Shown here piece after piece: positions 28,550 through 49,590 of a DNA stretch of 64,000 nucleotides; within the stretch, counting starts at the first letter, position 1, and each line of letters begins with the position of its first letter. The DNA comes from Halichondria panicea. Taxonomy: Eukaryota > Porifera > Demospongiae > Suberitida > Halichondriidae. The notes below the pieces were generated by a model. The model was not told where the DNA came from and searched no databases. It saw nothing but the letters and a program-made list of their open reading frames with translations. The stretch is from the NCBI RefSeq assembly GCF_963675165.1, contig NC_087391.1, positions 5,736,126 through 5,800,125 on the forward strand. Direction: 5' to 3'. A program made the position numbers and the translations under genes.

Positions 28550-31500
28550 CTCACCTCATTGGCCGTGTTGTGTGTGCCCACTAGCTTAATGAAAGTGATG
28601 ACTTGGGCTTCAAACAGAATGAGCTCAAAAGCTCGACACGGTTCACTCGACTTGTCCACCACTTTAGTCCAGGATTTCTGATCATTAGACACCTCAATGT
28701 AGTAGCTGTAGGTCCGATCATCACAGTCCCACAAAAGCAGCCTGTAGGGGCACACAAGCACATACACACACGGCTCTATAGAGTATTGCCTGTAGGGGCA
28801 CATAAGCACACACACACACACGGCTCTATAGAGTATTGCCTGTAGGGGCACATAAGCACACACACACACACGGCTCTATAGAGTATTGCCTGTAGGGGCA
28901 CACAAGCACATACACACACGGCTCTATAGAGTATTGCCTGTAGGGGCACACAAGCACACACACACACACACGGCTCTATAGAGTATTGCCTGTAGGGGCA
29001 CACAAGCACACACACACACACGGCTCTATAGAGTATTGCCTGTAGGGGCACACAAGCACACACACACACACGGCTCTATAGAGTATTGCCTGTAGGGGCA
29101 CACAAGCACACACACACACACGGCTCTATAGAGTATTGCCTGTAGGGGCACACAAGCACACACACACACACACGGCTCTATAGAGTATTGCCTGTAGGGG
29201 CACACAAGCACACACACACACGGCTCTATAGAGTATTGCCTGTAGGGGCACACAAGCACACACACACACGGCTCTATAGAGTATTGCCTGTAGGGGCACA
29301 CAAGCACACACACACACAGCTCTATAGAGTATTGCACTCACCTCATGGACGATATGAGGTAAGGTTGTGCTAGTTGTATCATGATGCACCCTGACCCCAG
29401 CTGATGACAGGTGTAGCCAGAGTCCCAGTCATAGTCTCTAGTGTTCCCATTCAGGAGAGCATTGCGTGACCTGCTCACACCCTCCAGCACTGTGGCACTG
29501 GCACTGATGGACGCCACATTCTCAGTGGGTACTAAGCACAGGAAATAGGACAACTTGAATACAAGTACATGGAAGAAAAACCTTAGGGTAGTAACGTATT
29601 ATATAGGGATAGCATTTAATTGGCTTACTGACACACACACCAATCGCTTTGGCTTACTGATGAGGTTTTTAGGTGAGAGTTGGAATGGTTTGGAGGAGTG
29701 GAGGCAGGCAAAGGAGACAAGATGGAAGCTCTTGTTCATAGTGTTGTGCACTCCCACCACTCGTACATATTGAACCACTCGAGTGGGAAAGGGCAACTCT
29801 TGCCATGAGCGACACAGGTAGTCACTCCTGTCCACCACAGTGACCCAGTGGTAACAGTCCAGAGATACTTGAATGAAATATGAGTAAGATCTGTAAGGAG
29901 GGTAAGATGGTAGTCTGTGTACTGCCAGCAACTACTGTACAGTCTGTGTGCTGCCAGCAACTACTGTACAGTCTGTGTACTGCCAGCAACTACTGTACAG
30001 TCTGTGTACTGCCAGCAACTACTGTACAGTCTGTGTACTGCCAGCAACTACTGTACAGTCTGTGTACTGCCAGCAACTACTGTACAGTCTGTGTACTGCC
30101 AGCAACTACTGTACAGTCTGTGTGCTGCCAGCAACTACTGTACAGTCTGTGTGCTGCCAGCAACTACTGTACAGTCTGTGTACTGCCAGCAACTACTGTA
30201 CAGTCTGTGTGCTGCCAGCAACTACTGTACAGTCTGTGTGCTGCCAGCAACTACTGTACAGTCTGTGTACTGCCAGCAACTACTGTACAGTCTGTGTGCT
30301 GCCAGCAACTACTGTACAGTCTGTGTGCTGCCAGCAACTACTGTACAGTCTGTGTGCTGCCAGCAACTACTGTACAGTCTGTGTACTGCCAGCAACTACT
30401 GTACAGTCTGTGTACTGCCAGCAACTACTGTACAGTCTGTGTGCTGCCAGCAACTACTGTACAGTCTGTGTGCTGCCAGCAACTACTGTACAGTCTGTGT
30501 GCTGCCAGCAACTACTGTATAGTCATGTATAATAGGTACAGTGATTCTAGACAAGAGAGCAGATCTACAGCACATGTACAGGTGGTGGGGTTAACCTGTT
30601 GTCCTTATCCCATAAGAGCATTCTGATGCAGTTGACCAGATAGGGTTGGTTGAACTGGACAGTGATGCCCTTGCTGTTGTCTTTAGTGATGGAGTGAATG
30701 GTGTAGCCATTATCACCAGTGTAGTTCTCTGTGTCACCATTCAGTAGAGCATCTCTCACAGCTCCCTCAATAGTGCAGGCATTGCGATGAGGAGTCGCCA
30801 CATTCTCATCAGGAACTGTATTAAAGCGAGGGGGGCAAATATAAGACACATGGTTGATAATCATTGATTACAAGTTAATTCCTACATGTATAGCAACAAA
30901 CTGCTTACTCAGCATTCCTCTCTGTTGGAGCTCAGTTCCCGGGCCTTTCTCTGCTACACAGATAGCATCAAGGATATCATCTGGTCTGAAGTGCCCTGAT
31001 GGCCGCACCTCTTGGAGCAGACTAGGCATAGGGATGAGCTGTAGTCGTATCAGCTTGAGCAAGTCTCTAGCCTCCACATTATTCTCCTTCTGATGATCCA
31101 GCCACTTGAGTAGCCCGTGGTAGATATCTAATTCTTGTGCATAGAAAGAATCTCGTTCCAATAGTTCGCAGAGTGCAGATTGTGAGAGTAGAATGAACCC
31201 ATCTGACTTCATGACCTCTGGGGCATGCATGTCGATGAAGGCGGCACAAGCAGCACTAAGATCCTTCAGTTGATAGAAGCTAGCCACGTTAAAGATGATG
31301 CATACATTGGACACAGATAAGGTGGCCTTGAGGTACGCTGTCACTGTCTGTTGTAGAGTGTTGAAGTCGTACTTGTTGGCAAGTCCTAGTAGATGAAGCA
31401 CCACCTACAGTGACAACACACGCACACACACATGTACAGTGTAACAGACACAGGCCACTAACTTTCAAGTCTAAGTCAAAAAGAGAGCATTTCTACCAGA

Positions 31501-32040
31501 AAGCAATCAATGATCTAAACACAGCCTCTTTTAATTGTTAAAATGCACAATCCTAATGCTATGGGCAGTCAAAATAGCTACCAAAACGGCTGAATTTGGA
31601 CGAGGCTATAGACTTTAATTACAAAATGTGTATCTACAACTGAATATAACACGCACGATGAGCGGCGGTACTCAACATACTTCTTCTGAAAGATCGGCCA
31701 AACCCAGTTTCCCTGAGTAGACATATTCCAGCAGTGCTGCAAATGCTTCAGGGGTGGTGTCATTGAATGGTATCTCAGCCTCGGGGCCTAAGCTAGCCTC
31801 CTTCATGCGGCCATACAGGAGGACCTTGAAGTAAGCACATCTGGCAGCTAGAATGATCTTATGAGCATGGAATTGCACTCCTGATACTATGAAGGTGACG
31901 TCAGTATACTCCCCAGACTTGTAGAGGTCGTAAAGGTCACCAGACAAATGATCGAAATGTTCCACATCTCCGAGGGCATCAAAATTAATCCCAATAGTGG
32001 AGTCACGAGATGAGCGACAAAACTCTCGACTGTCACACAT
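28379..32040 (-). CDS. BTBD9: BTB/POZ domain protein 9
   Basis: Seven exons on the minus strand (32040-31681, 31404-30909, 30815-30596, 29890-29658, 29531-29342, 28741-28555, 28447-28379) give 584 aa, against about 610 in vertebrates. BTB domain at about residues 25-135 (YTDVTFIVSGVQFHAHKIIL, ARCAYFKVLLYGRMKE). A BACK domain follows (VRPSGHFRPDDILDAI). Then two discoidin-type (F5/8C-like) domains, each with the BTBD9 signature blocks: IPDENVAT...LLWDKDNRSYSYFIQVS and IPTENVAS...SRSRNALLNG...LLLWDCDD, each closing with VGVHNT or VGTHNTANEVFH. BTBD9 is a neuronal BTB protein thought to act as a Cullin-3 adaptor and linked to sleep/iron phenotypes in flies and mammals. The start at 32040 is the Met nearest the conserved core; an upstream in-frame Met at 32172 is possible. 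Confidence 0.95.
28745..29337. repeat. ~47-bp minisatellite made of a repeated whole intron unit (BTBD9 intron 5)
   Basis: About thirteen units of ctgtaggggcacacaagcac + (CA)n + ggctctatagagtattgc. Read on the gene's strand, every unit ends in tgtgtgcccctacag, the sequence of the true acceptor at 28742. The intron is therefore tandem copies of its own body including the 3' splice site. Confidence 0.9.
29905..30525. repeat. 29-bp minisatellite in BTBD9 intron 3
   Basis: About 21 units of tgccagcaactactgtacag + tctgtgtac/g, nearly perfect. The unit lacks stops, so long frames appear on the plus strand by periodicity alone. Confidence 0.92.
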
Positions 32041-32419
32041 GATGTCTGTGACGAGAATAATCACGTCAATAAATGCATGATACCATAGATACGCATATAA
32101 GTAGGATGACACACTGATACACACAGTATATACTTGTGTACAAGCACATAGTTTAATGGATACTTGACTCACACTTTACATCTGGATTCTTCTCTCCACA
32201 CACTTTATCCAGTCATCAAGAAGGCTTACGCTTGTGGCTTGTGTTTATCAAAGAAAATAATGCTGAGCAGGCTTTTAATTATAATCACATGGGATCCAAT
32301 TTGTATCCATGGTAACGACTTGTAGTGAGATGTAAACAAATAATATCCTTATTAATGCCCATCATAACACACGTGGATGTGCTAATGATAGTGTTAGTTT
32401 GTTCCCTAGCTAGCTAGCT
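32041..32419. promoter_or_regulatory. Shared promoter region BTBD9 (-) / PCNX4 (+)
   Basis: 379 bp between divergent start codons; no other gene visible. Confidence 0.5.
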
Positions 32420-41905
<9,486 letters not shown>

Positions 41906-42049
41906 CTGTCATATTGTGTAGCTCAGCAGATTGTTTTATGATCATTCAACTCTTACAATTGTGTACTTATAATTATAATCATTGTCATGCATGAATGCAG
42001 CCTAATTAGCACAACTTGTAAATCGACCCCTACCACATGTAAGACAACA

Positions 42050-42175
42050 TTCTCTGCGCATGTGCAGTAAAGTCTGCCGCGCCTAAAATGCGCGCATGCG
42101 TCTTCTTGTGCCCTGTTCCCTATAAAAGTTGGAAATTTATCAGTGAATCCTCATTCATCAACCGTCCTTCAAGAG
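42050..42175 (+). promoter_or_regulatory. TATA promoter with NRF-1-like sites, copy 3
   Basis: tgcgcatgtgca and gcgcgcatgcgtc precede tataaaag at 42121; a donor (aaga|gtgagt) follows about 50 nt later, leaving a short noncoding first exon. Confidence 0.55.
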
Positions 42176-43134
42176 TGAGTGTACTTGTGTTCTACGGTGT
42201 TCTCCTGTCACAGCATGCTGTCCCTAGCTACTTAGCTAGCTACGCTATCTACTATCTTCTGTCCCTTGTTGCTAGCTAGTCTACATGTGTCACAACAGCT
42301 GTTGCTAAACGTTGTCTTGTACTGTATATACTCAGGGGCTGACTAGACTCTGATGGTGGGCTCTCCAGCTGGTGACATCTGACAAAGTTAAGTGCTTGGT
42401 GTTTAGTTTATTGTATTGTTCATGTCTATTTGTAAACTGGTTTACTGGGTGCGTTTGCGCGTACAGGGTTTTCGGTAACGGTCGATTTGTCGAGTTGTTT
42501 GTTTGTTTTTGTCTTCGTGCTGTTGGTTTGTTCTTGTTGTGTGGTTTTTTACCACACTTGCTGTGTGGTTTTTTGCCACACTTGTTGTGTGGTTTTTTGC
42601 CACACTTGTTGTGTGGTTTTTTGCCACACTTGTTGTGTGGTTTTTTTGCCACACTTGTCATGTTGTGTGGTTTTTTTTGCCACACTGTTGTGTGGTTTCA
42701 TCTGTTGTATTTCTCCTAGCCTAAAGTGTTTTGTAATGGTTGATCATGTCAATTCTTTTTTACAGAGTGTTCAAGCTTGTTCCTGCTTGTTCCTGCTTGC
42801 TGCTGTGTCTGGAAGAGTGGTTGTTGTTTTGTGTAACATTTTGTACTTGTTAATCCATCTAATTTATGCAGATTTCAGGTACTTCTGCAGGTGTGGCTCT
42901 ACCGACTTTGGAAGTAAGTTGTCAGTTAAAAGCGCCACTCTAATCTTAGCGCCCAAAACTCTAAACTAAAGCCTATTTAAAGCTAACCTAAGTTTCTCTC
43001 CGCTCTAACGAAAATGCTTTTTACTGTGGCAATTTATGCTGTATAATTATGTACTATTGTGCGTGCCTGTTACCGCCTGTGTGTGCGTGTGTGCAAGAGT
43101 GTTTGTGCTCTATGTGTTTTACATGTGTTACTAA

Positions 43135-44045
43135 ATTGGTGGCCTCTCGTTGCGTGCGTGTGTGTGGTTTCAAATTGGTGGCCTCCTGTGTGCGTGTGTA
43201 ACTTTCAATTGTTTATGTGTGACATGTGTGTGAGTGTGACCTCTTGTTGCGTGCGTGTGTGTGGTTTCAAATTGGTGGCCTCTTGTGTGCGTGTGTAACT
43301 TTCAATTGTTGTTGTGTGTGACATGTGTGTGAGTATGACCTCTTGTTGTGTGCGTGTGTGTGGTTTCAAATTGGTGGCCTCCTGTGTGCGTGTGTAACTT
43401 TCAATTGTTGTTATGTGTGACATGTGTGTGTGAGTGTGACCTCTTGTTGCGTGCGTGTGTGTGGTTTCAAATTGGTGGCCTCTTGTGTGCATGTGTAACT
43501 TTCAATTGTTGTTGTGTGTGACATGCGTGTGAGTGTGACCTCTTGTTGCGTGCGTGTGTGTGGTTTCAAATTGGTGGCCTCTTGTGTGCGTGTGTATCTT
43601 TCAATTATTGTTGTGTGTGACATGTGTGTGAGTGTGTGGTTCAAATTGGTGGCCTCCTGTGTGCGTGTGTAACTTTCAATTGTTGTTATGTGTGACATGT
43701 GTGTGTGAGTGTGACCTCTTGTTGCGTGCGTGTGTGTGGTTTCAAATTGGTGGCCTCTTGTGTGCATGTGTAACTTTCAATTGTTGTTGTGTGTGACATG
43801 CGTGTGAGTGTGACCTCTTGTTGCGTGCGTGTGTGTGGTTTCAAATTGGTGGCCTCTTGTGTGCGTGTGTATCTTTCAATTATTGTTGTGTGTGACATGT
43901 GTGTGAGTGTGTGGTTCAAATTGGTGGCCTCCTGTGTGCGTGTGTAACTTTCAATTGTTGTTGTGTGTGACATGTGTGTGAGTGTGATCTCTCGTTGCGT
44001 GCGTGTGCGTGGTTTCAAATTGGTGGCCTCCTGTGTGTATGTGTT
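43135..44045. repeat. Tandem array, ~97-bp unit, copy 3 (inverted)
   Basis: About ten units of tggtttcaaattggtggcct + c(t)tgtgtgcgtgtgtaac + tttcaattgttgttgtgtgt + gacatgtgtgtgagtgtgac. It includes a higher-order duplication: a ~275-bp block containing a shortened unit (gtgtgtggttcaaattggtg) occurs twice, ending near 43,640 and 43,915. Confidence 0.9.
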
Positions 44046-44483
44046 TGTCATTAATAATTATTAAAATTGTTACTGTAAAAAGTATAATAAAGACGCCACT
44101 CTAATGTAGACCTAAACTCTATAACAAATTTTAAACACAATTTAAATAGTTTCGTACATGGCTTTTTCACGTGAAACAAACTAATCTAGCTAGCACTTTA
44201 AATAAATATTAAGACAGCATTAGTGATAGGACAGCATTAGTGGTAGAGGCATTAGTGGTAGTGGTATTAGTGGTAGTGGTAATACACGCCTTTTCACGTG
44301 ATCACAACTAGCTAGCTAGCAGCAAGTGGCAGGGGCAAGCGTCTCAGCAGGTGTTCAGTTTTTTTTGTAGTTAGTTGCATGTGTTCTAGTGTGCATGGTT
44401 GGCCCCTTTGTGCATGTTTGCAAACTGAATACCTGCTGTTCTCTTACCGATTACACTATAAAGAAACGAGCTCTGTGACGTAC

Positions 44484-44576
44484 CTCCTGGGTGGCTTGGA
44501 AAGCGTCACACACAGCACACACTAATCCACAGGTGATGCTCTCCTCAACTAATGGGGACACTCTTATAATGGACAT
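44484..44576 (-). other. Unassigned candidate exon, copy 3
   Basis: Same 31-codon frame and gtacgtc donor as at 19361-19453, on the minus strand here because the whole segment is inverted. No downstream exon recognised. Confidence 0.3.
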
Positions 44577-44944
44577 GCTCTGACACAGTTCATTAGTAGA
44601 CACATACGATTAGGTAAGACAAAAGTTTTGTTTTGCCTATTTTTAATAATTTTTTTCTTTCTACAGGAGAATTATAAGACTCGGACGACTCGGAAAACTC
44701 TAAAAACACTAATGTTATTGTTATTTTGTGTCTGCATTCATGTCTAAATTGTATAAATTATATCGATTTCAGTTTGTAATGTGCAATAATCATTTTGGGG
44801 TGGGTAAAGATCATTAACCTAACACACGATATAACTAGTTATTAGTTTGTCTCGTTAACCATCTTTACCTATTATTGATGGTACATAATCTGGGCGGGGC
44901 TGTTTTTGTCAAACCATGCCTCCCTCGCATAGATGGTTAATGTT

Positions 44945-45055
44945 AGGATGCTAGAGACAACCTCGTCACTGAACCCCTAGAGATATGGAGGCCCTCAGGA
45001 ATGAGCATAAGTCACTACTCACCCATTTATATTAAGAGGCTGTGGATAGTAAGCA
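44945..45055 (+). pseudogene. KLC: Degraded KLC exon 1
   Basis: Shares gctagagacaacctcgtcac, tatggaggccctcaggaatg and gaggctgtggatagtaagc with KLC exon 1 but has lost the start codon region, gained a TAG (aacccctag) and altered cattatcaa to catttatattaa. Confidence 0.8.
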
Positions 45056-45089
45056 TGTCTCTATAGTTACAACTAGACCACAATGTACT

Positions 45090-46490
45090 CCTTGATGACT
45101 ACCCCCCCCCCCCCAATTTAATCAATGGTTCGGGGACTCTTTCAGCTGCTATAACTTGAATCCAATGTCAAAAATGTTACTGAAAGCTTAGAAAAATTCC
45201 TTTCAAATGATGTGTTTCAATCCAAAATTTCGTCGCAGCCCTAATTTGTCATTTTTCGGCTTCGGACCATGGGCTATATATAATCCATGGTACGGCTAAA
45301 TTAGAAAATATTTTTATCTCTCGAATATCAATTTTGATCGTTTCATTTGAAAGATCTCTTTCTAAGCTTTCAGAAAACCATAAAAATGTTGACTTTCGAT
45401 CCACAGAATTCAAGTTATGGCAGCTGAAAGATTCCATAAAACGGAGGGGGAGGGGGTGTCTTTCAACAGCCATAACTTGAGTACAGTTGATCCAATGTCA
45501 AAAATGTTAGGATTTTCTGAAAGCTTAGAAAAATTCCTTTCAAATGATGTGTTTCAATCCAAAATTTCGTCGCGGCCCTAATTTGTCATTTTTCGGCTTC
45601 GGACCATGGGCTATAATCCATGGTACGCCTAAATTAGAAAATACTTTTATCTCTCGAATATCAATTTTGATCGTACCATTTGAAAGATCTCTTTCTAAGC
45701 TTTCAGAAAACCATAAAAATGTTGACTTTCGATCCACAGAATTCAAGTTATGGCAGCTGAAAGATTCCCAAAATCATTGATTAAACGGAGGGGGGGGGGT
45801 GTCTTTCAAGAGCCATAACTTGAGTACAGTTGATCCAATGTCAAAAATGTTAGGATTTTCTGAAAGCTTAGAAAAATTCCTTTCAAATGATGTGTTTCAA
45901 TCCAAAATTTCGTTGTGGCCCTAATTTGTCATTTTTCGGCTTCAGACCATGGGCTATAATCCATGGTACGGCTAAAATTAATTAGAAAATACTTTTATCT
46001 CTCAAATATCAATTTTGATCGTTCCATTTGAAAGATCTCTTTCTAAGCTTTCAGAAAACCAAAAAAAACAAAAAAACAAAAAAAAAAACAAAGAAATGTT
46101 GACTTTCGATCCACAGAATTCAAGTTATGGCAGCTGAAAGACAAAATCATTGAACGGAGGGGGAGGGGGTGTCTTTCAACAGCCATAACTTGAGTACAGT
46201 TGATCCAATGTCAAAAATGTTAGGATTCAGGAAACTGTGTCCTTGTCCCACACGTGTCTATTCCAAGGTACCCAAACAGTTCCAATTGGTCACCTTACAT
46301 GTATCATTGATTAAACGGAGGGGGAGGGAGTGTCGTTCAACAGTCATAACTTGAGTTTGATCAATTTTAGGATTTTCTGAAAGCTTAGAAAAATTCTTTT
46401 CAAATGATGTGTTTCAATCCAAAATTTCGTCGCAGCCCTAATTTGTCATTTTTCGGCCTTGGACCATGGGCTTATAATCCATGGTACGGC
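45090..46490. repeat. Second array of palindromic repeats (inverted orientation)
   Basis: Five units, some deleted internally, with poly-G spacers (cggagggggaggggg) mirroring the poly-C spacers at 23-25 kb. One unit has an A-rich insertion (46,060-46,095). One lacks most of its interior and instead carries caggaaactgtgtccttgtc near 46,230. Confidence 0.88.
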
Positions 46491-46775
46491 TAAGACTTTC
46501 GCTACACATACGATTAGGTAAGACAACAGTTTTGTTTTACCTACTACTTTATATTCTTTCCACAGGAAAATTATTCCTTCAAGACTCAAGACTCTAAAAA
46601 CACTAATTGTGTCTTGCATTCATGTCTAAATTCATTTCTGGGTGGGTAAAGATCATTAGTGACACTAACACAAGATATAACTAGTTATTCAATTGTCTTC
46701 TTTAACCATCTTTACCCATTATAATAATGAACACGAATTACATAGCTGGGCGGGGCTGTCTTAAACGCGCACATT
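46491..46775 (+). other. Fragment of a fourth, more diverged KLC 5' region copy
   Basis: cacatacgattaggtaagac, a pyrimidine tract with acag, agactctaaaaacactaa and the inverted pair gggtaaagatcatta / taaccatctttaccca correspond to about 44,600-44,900 of copy 3. Confidence 0.7.
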
Positions 46776-47035
46776 CCTGTGTGTCTAAAACACATTACCT
46801 TGACACACAGATGAGCCTAACCGTTATAAAAGCGAAAACTCGGCCTGGGATCGAGGCGGAGTCTTGATGGTGAGTTAGGAGAGACACCCTTATATGCATG
46901 AGTTAGGAGAGACACCTTATAAAAAAATTATATGCTATTTCTAAGCTACTACTCAACATATTTCTAAGCTACTACTCAACAACATTAACAAAAGTATGCC
47001 TATCTAGCTACTAGATCTGTCTACAGCTAGAGTGA
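46776..47035. other. Spacer with a TATA-like motif and an isolated ATG|gtgagt
   Basis: ccgttataaaagcgaaaact at about 46,821 is followed by gtcttgATGgtgagttagg, a start codon directly at a consensus donor. No following exon was recognised. A gagttaggagagacaccctt-type duplication lies at 46,870-46,920. Confidence 0.35.
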
Positions 47036-49406
47036 TTAGATTAGAGCTAGGCTCATGTCTTGTTGTAGGAAAGAACTAGTTGTACAGCATGAAGGGAAGG
47101 GAGTGCAGCCAGGCCTTGCACATGGCTCCAGCTCTGGGCTCTGCCCTCGGCCCATCTGACTTTCTCCCCACACCATGTCAGCCTCAAAGGACTTTTTCAA
47201 CTGCATATAATTATACATGAGTAGTGTGGGAAGATTCCTACCATAATGCTAGCACAAGGGTTACACTATAGATAACTCACTGTTTCAATTTGCTTCATGA
47301 CGTCGCTGTACTCTTTGACATTCAGTTCGTAGATCTCACCCGGGTCATTGTGAAGGTTATAAAGAAGAGGAGGGTCGTAGGCATGAAGTGTGTAATTACT
47401 CCGACACACAACATCAGGGTGAGTAGTCGTGCATAGTCCACTGCATGCACAGGGTCAGTCAAGTATTGCATGTGGCTAGGTACAGATATGATTACCCGTG
47501 GGAATAATAATGAGCTTTGTATTCCTTCCAACGTATTGCAAATATACCGAGAGTCTTGTTTGGATCACCAGGATAAAAAATAAAGAAGTCTCTGTTGCTC
47601 TGTAAGAAATGAGCGAGATCTTAATCTATATACGTACCCAAGCAAGCTAGTGAATCATACCTTGCCATCATTGAAGAGGATTGGGGCCATGTCCACTCCA
47701 TCCATTGTCACATTTGCAGGTATCTTTCCTCCCACTATGTTCATTAGAGTAGGGAACACATCCACTGTAGCAGCTACCTGTATACAAGCAGGAGGTTAGG
47801 GAAACTTGTAAACCCTCTCCTCCCGTTAATCATAGCTCGGGAACGCTTTCAATCGCCATAATTTGAGTTCCGTGCTTTCAATGAAAAACTTACCATCATG
47901 ATAATTTCGGCCCAATACAATGGTCCAAGGGCGAAAAACAAAAATAATGTTTCCAACAAACTTTTATTTGAACAGATCATTTATAAGATCTCTTTTTATA
48001 TATTTTACATTGCGGATCAACGGTTCAAGTTATGGCTGTTGAAAAATGCTCAACTACGTACATAGGAACAGTGCAATAATACCTCCATTGTTCTCCCTGG
48101 TTTAATCTTGCCTGGCCACCAAGCGATGGCAGGCTCTCTGTGACCGCCCTCCCAGGTCGAATATTTCCCACATCTCAGGGGACCAGCATTCCCTCCATAA
48201 ATCTCCCTCGCCAAAGATGGTCTGCAATATGATAATAGATGCTCTAGGAGGTACGTATACTTACTCACCCGTTGTCAGCAGTGAAGAAAACGAACGTATT
48301 GTCCTTGACTCCAGCCTCCTCTATGTACTGGAATATTTGGCCTACTGCCCAGTCCATTTCATTGAGAGCATCACCAAATTGTCCTCTTATGCTCGAGTTA
48401 GTGAACATCTTGCCAGCAAACTGAGGAGCATGCATGTGTTGGAAGGCCAAATACAAAAAGAATGGAGTCTTCTTATCTGGAGGAAATAGAAAATGATATC
48501 TGTGTGTAGAAGTAATCACTCACCAGCAGAAGTTTTAATAAACGATTCAGCTCCTTTCAAGTAGTTTTGCATAAGCTCGAGAAAGTCGGCTGGCTGCTGT
48601 ACAATGTTCTCGTTTTGGAAGAGTGGACAAGGAACATTCCCTATACAGAAAGTCATTTACAATGTTGACAGTTGAAAATGTATACCAACCATTTTCACAG
48701 GCTTTGTCAATGCAGGGAACATTGGGATAGAAACACACTTTGTGTACACATGGACACATGTCTTGTGAGTATGGTATCCCCTGTAATAATTAATTAAACA
48801 CCAGTACACATCGAAAATGCGTACCAGATAAGAGTCGAAGCCCTGTCTTGTTGGTAGGTACTCATTGTCCTTGCCTACTCCTAGATGCCACTTTCCAACG
48901 ATGCTTGTGGTATATCCCTCATCCTTTAATCCCTCAGCTATGGTGGTCTCATTCAGTGGAAGACCTGCATGACAGTGAAGCTGTGTTCTGCTGAATACAT
49001 TACAAAAATACCTCCCACACTTCCAGATGCAAACACTGCAGGGTACACTCCACTGCGTGTTTGGTAGCGGCCCGTCAACAGAGCAGCTCGTGATGGACTA
49101 CACAGTGGACTGGCTGAGTAGAACTGAGTGAAGAGGAGTCCTTGGGAGGCCATCTTGTCCAGGTTAGGGGTGCTGGAGGTGGGGTGGCCATACACAGACA
49201 GGTCTCCATAGCCAAGCTGCATGAAGGGAATGGAAACAAACCATCAATAGAGAGGACAGTTTTTTCAATGTTCAACTCACATCATCTGCAAAGAGGAGTA
49301 TGATGTTAGGCTTGGTTGCCACCCTAGCTACTCCAAAGGTAACCAGCAACAAGATCAAGAAGCAACTAATCTTGCTGATACACTCCATTTGTTTTGCTTT
49401 AGCCAT
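47036..49406 (-). CDS. ARSA: Arylsulfatase A-like lysosomal sulfatase
   Basis: Eleven exons on the minus strand (49406-49281, 49216-49012, 48964-48825, 48780-48690, 48640-48524, 48476-48269, 48221-48083, 47777-47661, 47599-47496, 47440-47281, 47200-47036) give 523 aa. A hydrophobic signal ([15 protein letters not shown]) leads into the metal-binding start of the fold ([10 protein letters not shown]), then [12 protein letters not shown]. The formylglycine motif [12 protein letters not shown] has its Cys at about residue 81. [43 protein letters not shown] and DVFPTL follow in order. The C-terminal [13 protein letters not shown] resembles the Cys-rich end of arylsulfatase A and favours ARSA over other sulfatases. 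ARSA hydrolyses sulfate esters such as cerebroside 3-sulfate in lysosomes. Intron 7 contains a diverged palindromic repeat. Confidence 0.93.
47845..48040. repeat. Diverged, shortened palindromic repeat in ARSA intron 7
   Basis: ctttcaatcgccataatttg at the left and caagttatggctgttgaaaa at the right, with most of the left inner arm missing. Confidence 0.7.
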
Positions 49407-49590
49407 AGTGGGAGGGGCTGGTTGCTGCGTAATTAGGAAGGTGGGAGGGTCTGGTTCTGCTGCAAATAATGGGAGTGGCATGTACAAGCCCCTCCTCCAC
49501 TTGTGTTGTTGTTTTTGAGCTACTAGCTAGCTAGCCAACCACAGTGGAGTTAGGTGAGAAGAGCTCTAGCCATCACAGCTCAGCGTGGAG
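49407..49590. promoter_or_regulatory. Shared promoter region ARSA (-) / GALNT (+)
   Basis: Only 184 bp between divergent start codons. Confidence 0.5.

Larger units (their letters stand above)
41906..44940 (+). other. KLC 5' region, copy 3 (inverted relative to copies 1-2)
   Basis: Begins at the PCNX4 stop codon and shares with copy 1 the A/T-rich spacer, the promoter (TATA at 42121-42128, donor at 42174/42175), the ttgtgtggttttttgccaca repeat, the exon-like block near 42,872-42,913, the ~97-bp tandem array and the block ending ttctttctacaggagaatta near 44,660. It leads, on the plus strand, into a degraded KLC exon 1. Confidence 0.85.

Noticed and set aside
29880-30626. Three overlapping plus-strand frames up to 248 codons
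   Set aside because: A stop-free 29-bp minisatellite gives long frames in all phases; it is a BTBD9 intron on the other strand.
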